NCBI GenBank assembly: GCA_049999765.1
Contig: JBNGIQ010007694.1
Coordinates: 1 to 21,448, forward strand
DNA: 21,448 nucleotides
Direction of reading: 5' to 3'
From: Phaeoceros laevis
Lineage: Eukaryota > Anthocerotophyta > Anthocerotopsida > Notothyladales
Under the pieces are notes generated by a model. It was not told where the DNA came from and made no database searches. It saw nothing but the letters and a program-made list of their open reading frames with translations. Position 1 is the first letter of the stretch. Every line of letters begins with the position of its first letter. Below are positions 7,580 to 16,765 of this stretch, in pieces. The position numbers and the translations under genes were made by a program.

Positions 7580-9890
7580 GGATGAAGGTTGAGAACTCTG
7601 ATGCGGCTGAAACGCAACCGTGGATGGTGACACTGCTTCCAGCCCGCCCCGCCCTGAGTTGCTGGCAGCTTCATAGCCGGGAGGTTCACGGGAGACGTTG
7701 CTATCCGCATATGGTGAGGCAGGTGACTCCTCTGAGGAGTGCTGATGAATTCCATGCTTGCTGCAGGGTCATGTAAACATGGATGAGCAATTGAGGTGAC
7801 CCCGGCCAGCACTGTCATGATCACCAGGTGGTTCCGGTGCAAGCGCGCCCCAGCTGGTGATGCAGCGCAGGTTTGCAGGAATTCGTGTGGCATTTCAGTG
7901 GGAGTGCAGCAAGCAGACTACGGACCTGTAGAGCTGAACTTTGACATTGTCAGACTGTAGCTATACAAAATGGGGAGAGCAGGGCTGGAAGGAACAAATG
8001 TGGCTCCGGCACCGGCACCGGCTTGGAGTTCTGCTGATGCAAGTTCAGGGAAATCCCAGAGCCAGTGGTTTTCTGATTCTGTGAACTCACCCGGAGGCGG
8101 ATTTGTCTGGGGCATTGTAGGCTCCATGGTGGGAACGTTCGTCACCACCCTCATTGTGCTTTATCAGGATCCATGGCTACTTCTCCTGGATGGAGCCGGC
8201 CGCGAAGCTGGCGAAGCCGGTGGCGGAGAAGCTCAGGCAATGCTCGCAAGTTTGGGGGGCCGAGGACGATGGCAGCCAGTCGAGCAACCTGCAGGCTCTG
8301 ATCGACGGGGTGGAAGGTAGCAACAGGGCGGTGATGGAGGAAGTGGAGCGAGCAGGTATGGCCACGGGCAGGTCGCTGGAACAGGTGGCGGAGCAGATGA
8401 GTGAGCTGCGCTATGCGGTCACATCTGTGCACGCCATCTTGGCCGACTTCAACAATATAGGGTTTCTGGAAGAGCAGCAGTGGAGGAAGAACGCAGATGC
8501 AGATTCACATAACGCCCTAATTCGATCCCCGAGCAGGAGAGGCCAAGCCCTCCTCTTTAGCATGCACAAGGACAGAGTGGGCCCCCTTGTAGCCTTGTAG
8601 TGGACGAAAGCAGCGTGAGGACGCTGGCAGGCGCGGTAGGGTTCGATGTCAGGATCGAATTACAGCGCGGATCAAACTACACCGCGGATCAAATTCGGCA
8701 CCTGATGGGGGAAGTGGGGCAGTATGTGTGGGCAACGGATGCGTGTTTCCTTTGCTGCGTGAATGCGTATGGGGGTGTTGATAGAGACGGGCAACACTTC
8801 ATCTTGGGTAGTGGAGGAGGTCGCTTGCTGGTGCTTCGTGATGTAGTGGAGCCCATCAGCAATTGCGCGAGCTTGGTAGGCAAGCCCAAGGTGTTTTTCA
8901 TCAACATCTCCCACGACCAAGTTCAGTTGGAGTGCGACACCACTAGTACTATTCCCTTGGGATCTGGTGTTGTTGAGCAGCAGTGCTCTGCTCCTGATGA
9001 TCATGGTGATGATCGTGATGTGATGCAGCAGCAGTGGGATGAGGACGGCCTTGGCAAAGAGGTTGAATGTTATGTGCAAAATGCGCCAGACTGCTTGTTG
9101 TTGATTTCATTCTCTCCGAATTCGGTGAGCAGCAGGGGGCCAGACAAGCACACAAACTTTGTGAATGCGCTCGTTGATTGGATTGTTCTCCATCGTCAAA
9201 CCAGAGATCTGTTCAGTATTGCCCTTGGGGTCAGCAAATTCGTTGTGAATACCACAGAGGAACGTTGTCCTATTGTTGTAAGCAGTTTGAGAAAACCGCT
9301 CTACTGGAGGGACATGTACAGCTAAAGAAAGCGCCATGAGGATTGTTGGAAGAGAGCTTCCTCTGGCGGAACTAGACATTTCCTGGGTCATGCAGCCTAT
9401 TCTTTTCTCTAATATGCAGAATGCAGAATTTCCTCTGTTTATGGAACCACAATGCTGCCGAGGCCTAAGTCTGTCAAGAATCAGGAAAGTGAGTTTCATA
9501 TGAGCAGGCACTGTTTTTACATGCCAAGTGATACCGTTTTAAAGCATCACACATCAGAGCCAGCCAGCCAAAATATTGTTGTGCCCGCTGATGAGACCCG
9601 GGTGCCTCTGTAATCCATGTGAAGATTTCCATTCCTCTATGGCATCCCAGGTGGGAACTTCAGCAATAGTGTACTTGAAATTAAGAAAGCAGGGGAGATT
9701 TCAGTTCAATCTCTAGGCCACGAGAGACACCTCTCGAGGGCGAATTATCAGCTTGTATTAGTCCTCCAGATAAGGGGATGCAATGACAGCCTAATGAAGA
9801 CCATAGATACAGTCCTGACACTGCATAGTCTTGGAGAGGGGTTACATGTACTTAAGAAGCCTACACAGCTCCAGTCACCTTGAAGTTCTT
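7580..9890 (+). repeat. Left arm of an inverted segmental duplication
   Basis: This arm matches, in reverse complement, the stretch at about 19030-21110. The match covers about 390 bases upstream of the caspase-like start, the whole coding region, and the downstream flank. Upstream, both arms share TTCAGTGGGAGTGCA and the block around the start, CAAAATGGGGAGAGCAG. Downstream, both share TTGGAAGAGAGCTTC, TATGGCATCCCAGG and GACCATAGATACAGTCCTG. This arm has two extra segments of roughly 100 bases in the downstream flank (about 9366-9470 and 9655-9760) that the other arm lacks. Edges are approximate because the similarity fades. Confidence 0.88.
7970..9325 (+). pseudogene. Broken copy of membrane-anchored caspase-like gene, catalytic residues lost
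   Basis: Alignment by eye with the intact copy at 19384-20760 shows three reading-frame segments of one former gene. Segment one (from ATG 7970) encodes the N-terminus and most of the membrane segment. An 11-base deletion at 8160/8161 shifts the frame and leads to a stop at 8318-8320. Segment two continues in the next frame to a TAG at 8598-8600 created by an 8-base tandem duplication (CCTTGTAG twice, 8585-8600). Segment three (8600-9325) carries the p20-like and p10-like regions. The catalytic His codon is now Tyr (8768-8770, NAYGG) and the Cys codon is Ser (8909-8911, INISHD). An 11-codon in-frame segment of the intact copy is missing near 8330. The rest remains well conserved (GKPKVFFIN, SSLRKPLYW). 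The last segment could in principle still be made as a short pseudoenzyme. Confidence 0.85.
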
Positions 9891-10113
9891 GAACTCCAGG
9901 GAAGTCTGTACTTTTCGCATTCCACTGGGAAACGTGCTGCACAACTATTTTCCTCACTTAGGCAATCCATGAATTTGCGAAAAGTGCGCATCCTAATAAG
10001 TACAGTAGTCACTTTAAGCACGCAGTGTCACTTTTTCCGGAGAGTTGTCTTGCTGTCTCATGGACCCTTCAAAGATGGAGCTAAATTGCCGGATGCCAAA
10101 TCACTGCCCTAAC
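9326..10113. other. Intergenic; tail of duplicated arm, then unassigned DNA
   Basis: Up to about 9890 this is the downstream flank shared with the other caspase-like copy. Beyond that, up to the end of the PhzF-family gene, I see no gene. Frames at 9748-9957 (-) and 9831-10112 (+) have no recognisable domain. Confidence 0.55.
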
Positions 10114-11535
10114 CTAAACCTCGGAGGATGGCTGCTTGTCGAGTGCGCGGAGAGAGTTGAGGATGACACCAGCCATGACCAAAACGGCACCACCTTCCAG
10201 GAACACCCGGCCCTGCTCCTCCTCCACCCGCACAGACACTCTGCCCCCACGCTCCGACGCTTGATACGCTTCCAGCCTGCTCTTGCCCAGCTTGGATTTC
10301 CAGTACCAGCCCAGCACGCAATGAGCACTCCCCGTCACAGGATCTTCGTCTATCCCGGCCTTGGGACAGAAGAATCGCGACACGAAGTCGACGCCTTGGT
10401 CCTGCCCGCTTGCTCCTCCTGCGCGAGCTGTGACGATCACGCCTCCCCGCCCAGGCAAGTCCCCCAGCATGTGGAACCGAGGCTTCACTGCGCGGACGTG
10501 CTCACTGGACGGCAGCTCCACCAGGAAGTCCCCCAGGCTGGTGGCTCCTGTCCACAGCACCTCCTCCACGCCCAACCCTTCCTTGAGTACCTGCGCCTGC
10601 TCAGCGCTGCATTCCTCGGCTGTGGAGATCGGGAAGTCCAGCTCCACCACGCCCTTCCCGCTAGGCCTCTTCTTCGCAGGCGGCTGCTCCGCGTTAGCGT
10701 CCTCAGGAACCGGCTCCTGGTCGTAGCCTCTCACTTTGGTGGCCCGCAAAACCCCGGACCGCGTGTGGAAGATGATGGCATTGCCCTCCACAATGCCCGC
10801 GGCAAACAGCAAGTGAGCGGAAGCCAGGGTGGCGTGGCCGCACAGGTCAACCTCCACCTTAGGAGTGAACCAGCGCAGATCGAACTCGATCTGCTCGGCT
10901 TTCTCTTCATCCTCACCCTCTGCTGGATCCTCCTCTCCGTCCTCCTCCGATCTCGGTCGCTGCCGCTTCACGATGAAGGCAGTCTCTGAAAGGTTGAACT
11001 CTCTTGCGATCATTTGAAGCCATCTGTCCTCCTTCGCATATGGCAGGTAGCACACAGCGGCCGGGTTGCCCGCGAACGGACGATCCGTGAAAGCATTCAC
11101 TTGAGCATAGTCCACCTCCGCAAACAGCTCCTCCTCCAAGTTGTACTTGCGGACAGCTACTTCCAGCTCGTCTTCCGACAGCCTCCGCACTGCTTCCTTC
11201 ACGAAATCTGCCGGCGAAAGAGTCTTCAAAGGGCGTCCATCCGCAGCTCTCCCCCCTTCCGTCTCGGACGCAGAAGAAGCTTCCTCTCCTTCAAATTCCA
11301 CAGCAGCCGCGGAGGAGGAGGAGGAGCAGGAAAGAGGTGCAGCACGAGATGCAGAAGAGGTTCGTGGCCGCATGTCAGATCTGACCTTGGCAGCCCGCAA
11401 GCGGGACGGGTAGGACGCGGAGAAGCCTGGATTCATGAACCTCACAATGTTGTTGTCTAAGCTCGGAGGACTGCCAGATTGAGGGCCCGGCGGATGCAAT
11501 TCTCGGAAAACCTGGGGCGCCGAGAACGAGGCCAT
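10114..11535 (-). CDS. PhzF-family isomerase-like protein with plastid-type N-terminal extension
   Basis: This is a single-exon, 473-residue protein if translation starts at 11535 (MASFSAPQVF). An in-frame ATG lies 17 codons upstream at 11586, but the downstream start gives the better transit-peptide-like N-terminus. PhzF-family enzymes have two similar diaminopimelate-epimerase-like halves; the bacterial founder isomerises a phenazine precursor, and plant members have no settled substrate. Visible hallmarks are AQVNAFTDRPFAGNPAAVCY (144-163), FNLSETAF with the likely acid/base Glu184, DLCGHATLASAHLL with His234, and DEDPVTGSAH with Asp398. The first 100 residues are Ser/Arg-rich and suit a chloroplast transit peptide. 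An acidic insertion at about 193-215 is unusual. The stop is 10114-10116. It lies in the same direction as AP-3 beta, about 300 bases beyond that gene's stop. Substrate unknown; family assignment is strong. Confidence 0.92.
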   Translation of the reverse strand: MASFSAPQVFRELHPPGPQSGSPPSLDNNIVRFMNPGFSASYPSRLRAAKVRSDMRPRTSSASRAAPLSCSSSSSAAAVEFEGEEASSASETEGGRAADGRPLKTLSPADFVKEAVRRLSEDELEVAVRKYNLEEELFAEVDYAQVNAFTDRPFAGNPAAVCYLPYAKEDRWLQMIAREFNLSETAFIVKRQRPRSEEDGEEDPAEGEDEEKAEQIEFDLRWFTPKVEVDLCGHATLASAHLLFAAGIVEGNAIIFHTRSGVLRATKVRGYDQEPVPEDANAEQPPAKKRPSGKGVVELDFPISTAEECSAEQAQVLKEGLGVEEVLWTGATSLGDFLVELPSSEHVRAVKPRFHMLGDLPGRGGVIVTARAGGASGQDQGVDFVSRFFCPKAGIDEDPVTGSAHCVLGWYWKSKLGKSRLEAYQASERGGRVSVRVEEEQGRVFLEGGAVLVMAGVILNSLRALDKQPSSEV

Positions 11536-11842
11536 GCTTGGGAACCAAGCAAAACTGAGCCCCGCACAGCAATTCAGAACGTGCAAGACCAGCCCTAGAC
11601 ACTGGCAATTGTCGAAGGACAGGAAGGACCCGGACTAAATGAAGAAGGCCGTTGGGATTCCCAACACAGGATTTTGAGAAAATGTCGTTTGCGGAGGTAA
11701 CGATGCAGATGAGCCGACCAAATGGTCATAGAGCATATCGACGTTTTAATTGCGGCAACTTCCGCATGGCGTGGGAACATAGCCTATCCGAACTCGAACA
11801 AAACACGACTTGATTTAGAAGGCGTTGCTGACGAGGTGCTCG

Positions 11843-14800
11843 TCACAGGTCAATTAAATTACCATATCCACTGCTTTCCACACTACAGCTCTCACTGGTT
11901 CCTCTCTCTTCGGTCTCACTCTCGTCCTCCTCGCTTAACTCACTTTCGTTCTCCTCGCTTGAGCCACCGTCATCTTCGTTACCATGATCCCTTTCACACT
12001 CCTCCTTGCTCGCCTCAAGGCCCTCTCCTGTGATTAGATCCTCACCTTCTTTCAAACTACACGGCCCTGGTAACGGTCTGTATCCAGGGGCTCTGTGCTG
12101 GACAATATGGGACATAGAACCAGGTAGGAAGGAGGATCTGTCAGGACTTAACGATGGCAAAGCTGGTGCTGACCTGGGAACCAAAAACAGCCTGTCTGCT
12201 AGGATTCTCAAGATGCTGGCGTATTCGCTATGATCCTTATCTTTGCTGCTCTTCGGACCATATCTGGTGGAGCTGTCCACCTCTGCCAGAACTTGATCCG
12301 AGGGGCTTGAAACCACGTTGTCAGTGGGAGGTGCGGTGTCTGGACACTTTGCAGCTGGTTTTACCGGCTCTAACTCTGATGCCAGCAGTTTTTGAAGCAT
12401 CCTTGCTCTGTCACGGATGTCACAGTTCAGATCCAGGCACCCCAAGTTCAGGATGTACTGAAGCACAAGTTGTGTGTTCTTGGTCAGGAACTCAGGACCT
12501 GCCTTGTGTCGCACCGCAACCTGGCATAAAAAAAGAGAGGCAATCGATTAGGCAGCAGTCAGTGGCTGTGCTGGTGGAAATGTAAGCTGGATGTGTTCAA
12601 ATCCAGAAACTCATCCACAGGGTTACCTTGACACAGCAGTTTAGTATCTGCAATTTGGTTTCAGCTGCCTCCTTTGAGAATGTTCCGGCAATGTATGACA
12701 TAACTACAGGCAGGATGCTTGCCGGTAAACTGCGTGTCGAGCTGTACTCACCCACCATCCAAATAATAATAGCTCGAGCTGAAGGAACCTTCAGGCGGTC
12801 AAGACATCGAAGAAGGCGAGAAAACACCTGCAGCAATGTTGCAAATTTATGAGGAATGGAAATAGAAGTAGACCAACTCAGACAGAACATAACGTAATGA
12901 ACTTACAGCCTCGTGTTCCCGCGGAAGCTGCTGGAGAATCAACCGTATGGCCAGCACTGCCTGGGTGATTACAACAGATTCACCGTCACGCATGTCTGCC
13001 AGGTGAAAGCCCTGGACAAATCTTCTCTTTGGTACAGCTTTATTGGACAGGTCAGACTCTCCATTTAAATCATTGTCCTCCCAACATGGTATGTCCAGGC
13101 TATTCTCGATTATCTTAAAAACCCCGTCCACACACGCTGGGGCAACAGCAGGCAACCTTGCAGCACAGCGCCCAATTGCGCTCACAGTATCTGCAGCAAA
13201 TTGGCGATCAGGATCTCTCACATACGCCTGCATAAAACAAGCCTCAAGCAGCTAAGCCTTTTGTGTAGCAAATGCAACTGCAGCTTTGTTAAGAACTTCG
13301 ACATCCTAGTTGTTGAGAAGCAAAACGCTGAATTTGAGACTCAAATCTGCCAAAGAGACCAGTTGGCTATTGAAAGCAAACCTGAAGTTCTTCAAGTATG
13401 GCGTGAATGGAAGACTCTGTCGCTAATTGAGTCAATATGTCTAGCTTCATTGCACGTATAGCCAGGCTGTCAGACGGTCGGACAAAAAAGTCTTCGTAGA
13501 ACTCTTCGAAGAGAGAAGGAACGGCTCCGACAAAGGTTGCGATGTTTGAAAGCACCTGCATGAGTTCAATGGACTTGCTCTTAGAAAAGGACCCAACATG
13601 GTAGCTCTGACGGGAAACATGAGCATGAATACCAAGCTTACCACATACTGTGTATCAAAGGATGATCGGAGAAGAAACAACAGAGGTTTGGTAATCCTTG
13701 TCAGTGATTCTCTTGGTGCAAACAACCAGTGAGTAACTGCAGCTGCCATAACAACAGCACTATTGTGACTCCACAGGAGTGGTGATGTGCACTGTAGGAG
13801 CGGGCGCAATTCTAGTTGTAGCTGGCCATCCTCAGGCTCAGCATACAGCCCAGGGAAGTCGGACACGGGAAGCTCGTATTGGTCACCGCTACTTGAACTT
13901 GATGACTCCTGCTTAGAACACAGCCCACTCTCCTTGGCAGTAACAACACTTCCCAACCCTCTTTCAAGGGTTGACACCCCTGCTGAGTTTCCGGGTGCCC
14001 CATACTTTGCCATCGCGAAATGAGTCAGAATATTCAGAAGTGCAACTTGACCCCACTCTTCTACATCTGGAAGCATCTCGCAGAGCCTTCTGAAGACTGG
14101 TCCTATGATGTGCAACTTGTCTGGGCAAACCGCAGTGAATGCAGCAGCAGCAGCTCCAACAACACCTGCAGAGTTGTCATTCAACAGCAGGCAGATCAAC
14201 TGCGAATAAAACAAGTGAGAATTAGGGAGGCACACTAAAGCGTGATAAGAAGGAAATTGTCAAGCGGCTAGGAAAGTAGTGCACCAACAAAGCGGACATA
14301 CCTCTAGAAGAACATTCGCATGCTGGTCATGATCCAGGGAGAAAACTTTTGGAACAGCATGTGCAGCACACCTCCTCACGTATGGGGATGGATCTCTTGC
14401 CGCCTTATTCACAGCCATCACAACTATCGGCAAAACGACCCGTACACGTATCCCTGACATCGCCCGAAGTGCCCAGGCCCGGACCAATGGATTAACATCT
14501 GACAGATCCTTTTGAAAACCGTTGATGGAAAGTAGAGCTTCATCAGGTCGCCTGTCACCAAGACGCAGGAGAGGGTTCCACACATGCTAAGCACATCAAA
14601 TAGCAGCAGCAGTAGCTACACTAGGGTCCCCCATCCGCCTGTGCACAACAACCACAGCAAGCACTCCGCTTTCAATACATGAACCACCTAACCTTAGTAC
14701 AAACAGCTGCCAACCTGTGCAAAACCAAGGCTAATTGCATTGACAATTGGATTCTATCTTACATATGTTGCTTGCAACTCCACAAAGCAACAAGGAAAAT

Positions 14801-15412
14801 GTAAGACATTGCGCAGCCAGGACACCCTAAGAACATCACAGGCATGGGACAATGACTGAAGAAATGCTGAAGGTAGGACTTTCATGAACCACTACACACC
14901 AAACAAGAGGTTGCCTTGAAGACGTACTTCTCAGCAAAGTGGACCAGGTAGATGTAGACCAATTTTTTGACCTCCAAGGATGTTGACACAATGTTTTTAA
15001 CCACCTGCAGTATCAGAATGTCTCAGCTCGTCAGCTTGGGGAAATAACGGCCGACGCCCTGATCTGTCATGCTGAAAGCAAGATCGAATATATGGTGGAC
15101 ACACGGACTCCGCTGAGACAGTTCATGCTGACGCAGTGATCTGACGACACACACCTGCGGAAAGTGATGAGCCACGTCAATGCCCTGGGACATCAGAGCA
15201 ATCAAACGCTTCATGCCTTGCGCTTTCTCCGCATCATATTTGCTGTCCAAGAGAGAAGCAATATTTGCATCCTGTGGATCGTCGTAAAGATGAGCGTCAC
15301 TACCCACTCTCGTGATCAGAGTGGATGCCCTGCCGAATGTCGCTGCCGTTGCAGCGAATTGCGGAAATATTCCGGCCATGTTGTGTGGCATGTAACCGTA
15401 GCTGCTAACCAC
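11843..15412 (-). CDS. AP-3 complex subunit beta (PAT2 type), eight exons, lacking the ear domain
   Basis: The spliced product is 838 residues. Exons on the minus strand are 15412-15155, 15004-14928, 14551-14302, 14199-13642, 13555-13382, 13227-12907, 12827-12627 and 12520-11843. All junctions are GT-AG and all phases agree. AP-3 beta is the large adaptin of the AP-3 coat that sorts cargo from Golgi or endosomes to the vacuole; Arabidopsis PAT2 is the plant example. Matches to the plant family run through the HEAT-repeat trunk: GSDAHLYDDPQDANIASLLD, ALLSINGFQKDL, NPLVRAWALR, YVRRCAA, DVEEWGQ, LLQCTSPLLWS, DPDRQFAADTV and SKEAAETKLQILN. The conserved FLPGSMSHIVQHRAPGY in exon 8 leads into a Ser/Glu-rich acidic hinge. 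The frame then ends in NLIDL, a clathrin-box-like motif. The plant relative is close to 990 residues and has an ear after the hinge. No room or coding sequence for an ear exists before the PhzF gene. A GTAATT near 11856 could be a donor, but no acceptor exon is evident. Confidence 0.92.
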
Positions 15413-16495
15413 CAGTCGGAGCTGTAGATCTGGCCTTGCGTCTCCAGTTGTTCGCTATCCTCTAAACCTAATTGTAAGAGACGAAGTCCAGAGACGCGGA
15501 GCCCACGTTTGCTGCACCCGGAACGAGGTCACCTGTCACCTAATAATCATCGAAGATCAATGCAATCCAGCAGTGCTGAAGACCAGGAACTTTGAAGTGA
15601 ACCCTACACTCATATGACGCCTGTTCCTACGGTGCATATGTTTGTCCACCGTCTAGACTACGGTGGCTCTACACGCATCCGGCAGTGGCTGGTTTGGATC
15701 GGATGATTCGGATCCCTTGCTGCTGAGGCTAGTCTGCTCGACGGAGAAGGTGCGGATGCACCAGGTAGCCAGGTGACTGGGTGAACAACATTCCAGACTT
15801 ATCCGTCTCGGTTCGCTTCCGTGAGGCTTCAGAAGGAGAATTCGGTGACCTTTTTGCCCAAGCAAAAATTTGCCGAGCTCAGAACAAGTGTTCAGATGCA
15901 AGGTTCAGAGGCGCCCGGTCCTGAAGTTTGGGCAGTTCAATTCCCTGCTCCGCCTGGTTTAGAGGGTTTCCTAGCTAGGCACTGGCGTCTGTTGTCGGAT
16001 AAGGGGAGTGATTCAAATTGAACGTGGCCATAAACGAGAGCAGTGCATTTCACAACATGCCCTTGTGACCAACCTTGTGCATCCATGAATTCCTCTACCC
16101 CTGTTGTCCACGGGCGGCAGACGTGCAAATCTCCAGGGATAGGTTTGGCCACTGCTACTGACATTCTGGACGCCGGATCGATCGCGAGGGAGGGCCTTAG
16201 AGTAGGCGCGTGAGAGTAGGCGCAACTGGCATCCCTCACACAGTTGAATGCCCGGCCGCACAACTGGATGGCGTGCCAGTCCGGCAACTCGTGTAGCCAA
16301 CCCCAAACCGCATCTATCGCCGCTGCCGGCCTGAATTCACAACTCCCAACTTGGAGCAGGTGACGAGCAGCATGAGCAGCAGCATCGTCTGCTGCGCATG
16401 CGGGCGGCGCCATTGCATCAGAGTGGCAGACCTAGCTAGGCCACCCACTACGAGCTGCAGCAAGAGCACTCATTGAGAGGAGTTCGAGGCAGCGC
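15413..16495. other. Divergent spacer between AP-3 beta and cupin genes
   Basis: This spacer should carry the AP-3 beta promoter on one strand and distal cupin regulation on the other. A minus-strand open frame at 15937-16413 (158 codons, Ala/Cys-rich, starting MAPPACAADD) is the longest here. I recognise no family in it and treat it as an unsupported hypothetical. Nothing else stands out. Confidence 0.4.
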
Positions 16496-16693
16496 CATGC
16501 ATCACCACCACCAATCAAGTATTGGAGCGAACCAGAACGCGGACAGTGAAGGTGGTTGTCGAGGTTCTTCTATCATGCACGGTTCCACGTGGCAGACACA
16601 TTTGGCAATCCAATTTGGCAGTTCCACTTGGCAGTCCCTTTTGGCAGTCCCGTTTGGCAGTTGGAGGACTGCATGATGTGTTCTTAATGCATG
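16496..16693 (+). promoter_or_regulatory. Storage-protein promoter with RY and ABRE/G-box motifs
   Basis: RY cores (CATGCA, or TGCATG on this strand) occur at 16496-16501, 16574-16579 and 16688-16693. A G-box/ABRE, CACGTGGC, lies at 16586-16593. In seed plants RY motifs bind ABI3/FUS3/LEC2-type B3 factors and ABREs bind ABA-responsive bZIPs, and together they drive seed storage genes. Their clustering within 270 bases of the cupin start suggests the same ABA/ABI3 logic, probably in spores or desiccation-tolerant tissue. Binding itself is inferred, and RY cores alone are common by chance. Confidence 0.55.
16588..16665 (+). repeat. Six-copy 13-bp tandem repeat with TTGGCA core
   Basis: Units start at 16588, 16601, 16614, 16627, 16640 and 16653. 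The common core is TTTGGCAGTCC with small changes; the first unit (CGTGGCAGACACA) is the most diverged and overlaps the G-box/ABRE. The array ends 100 bases before the cupin ATG. It could be an array of transcription-factor sites or a simple minisatellite. Confidence 0.85.
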
Positions 16694-16765
16694 GTCCGCG
16701 GCAGCAATGTTCCTCATTGATTGATTCCTAGCTCGTTGCATCTGTCTGGGAAGTTGGCAGAAGCT

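Noticed and set aside
10045-10989. 314-codon plus-strand open frame
   Set aside because: It is antisense to the PhzF-family gene in GC-rich sequence and shows no domain; the minus strand has clear family motifs.
15937-16413. 158-codon minus-strand frame as a gene
   Set aside because: It is Ala/Cys-rich with no recognisable family, no splice support and no repeat-encoded pattern; not supported beyond being open.
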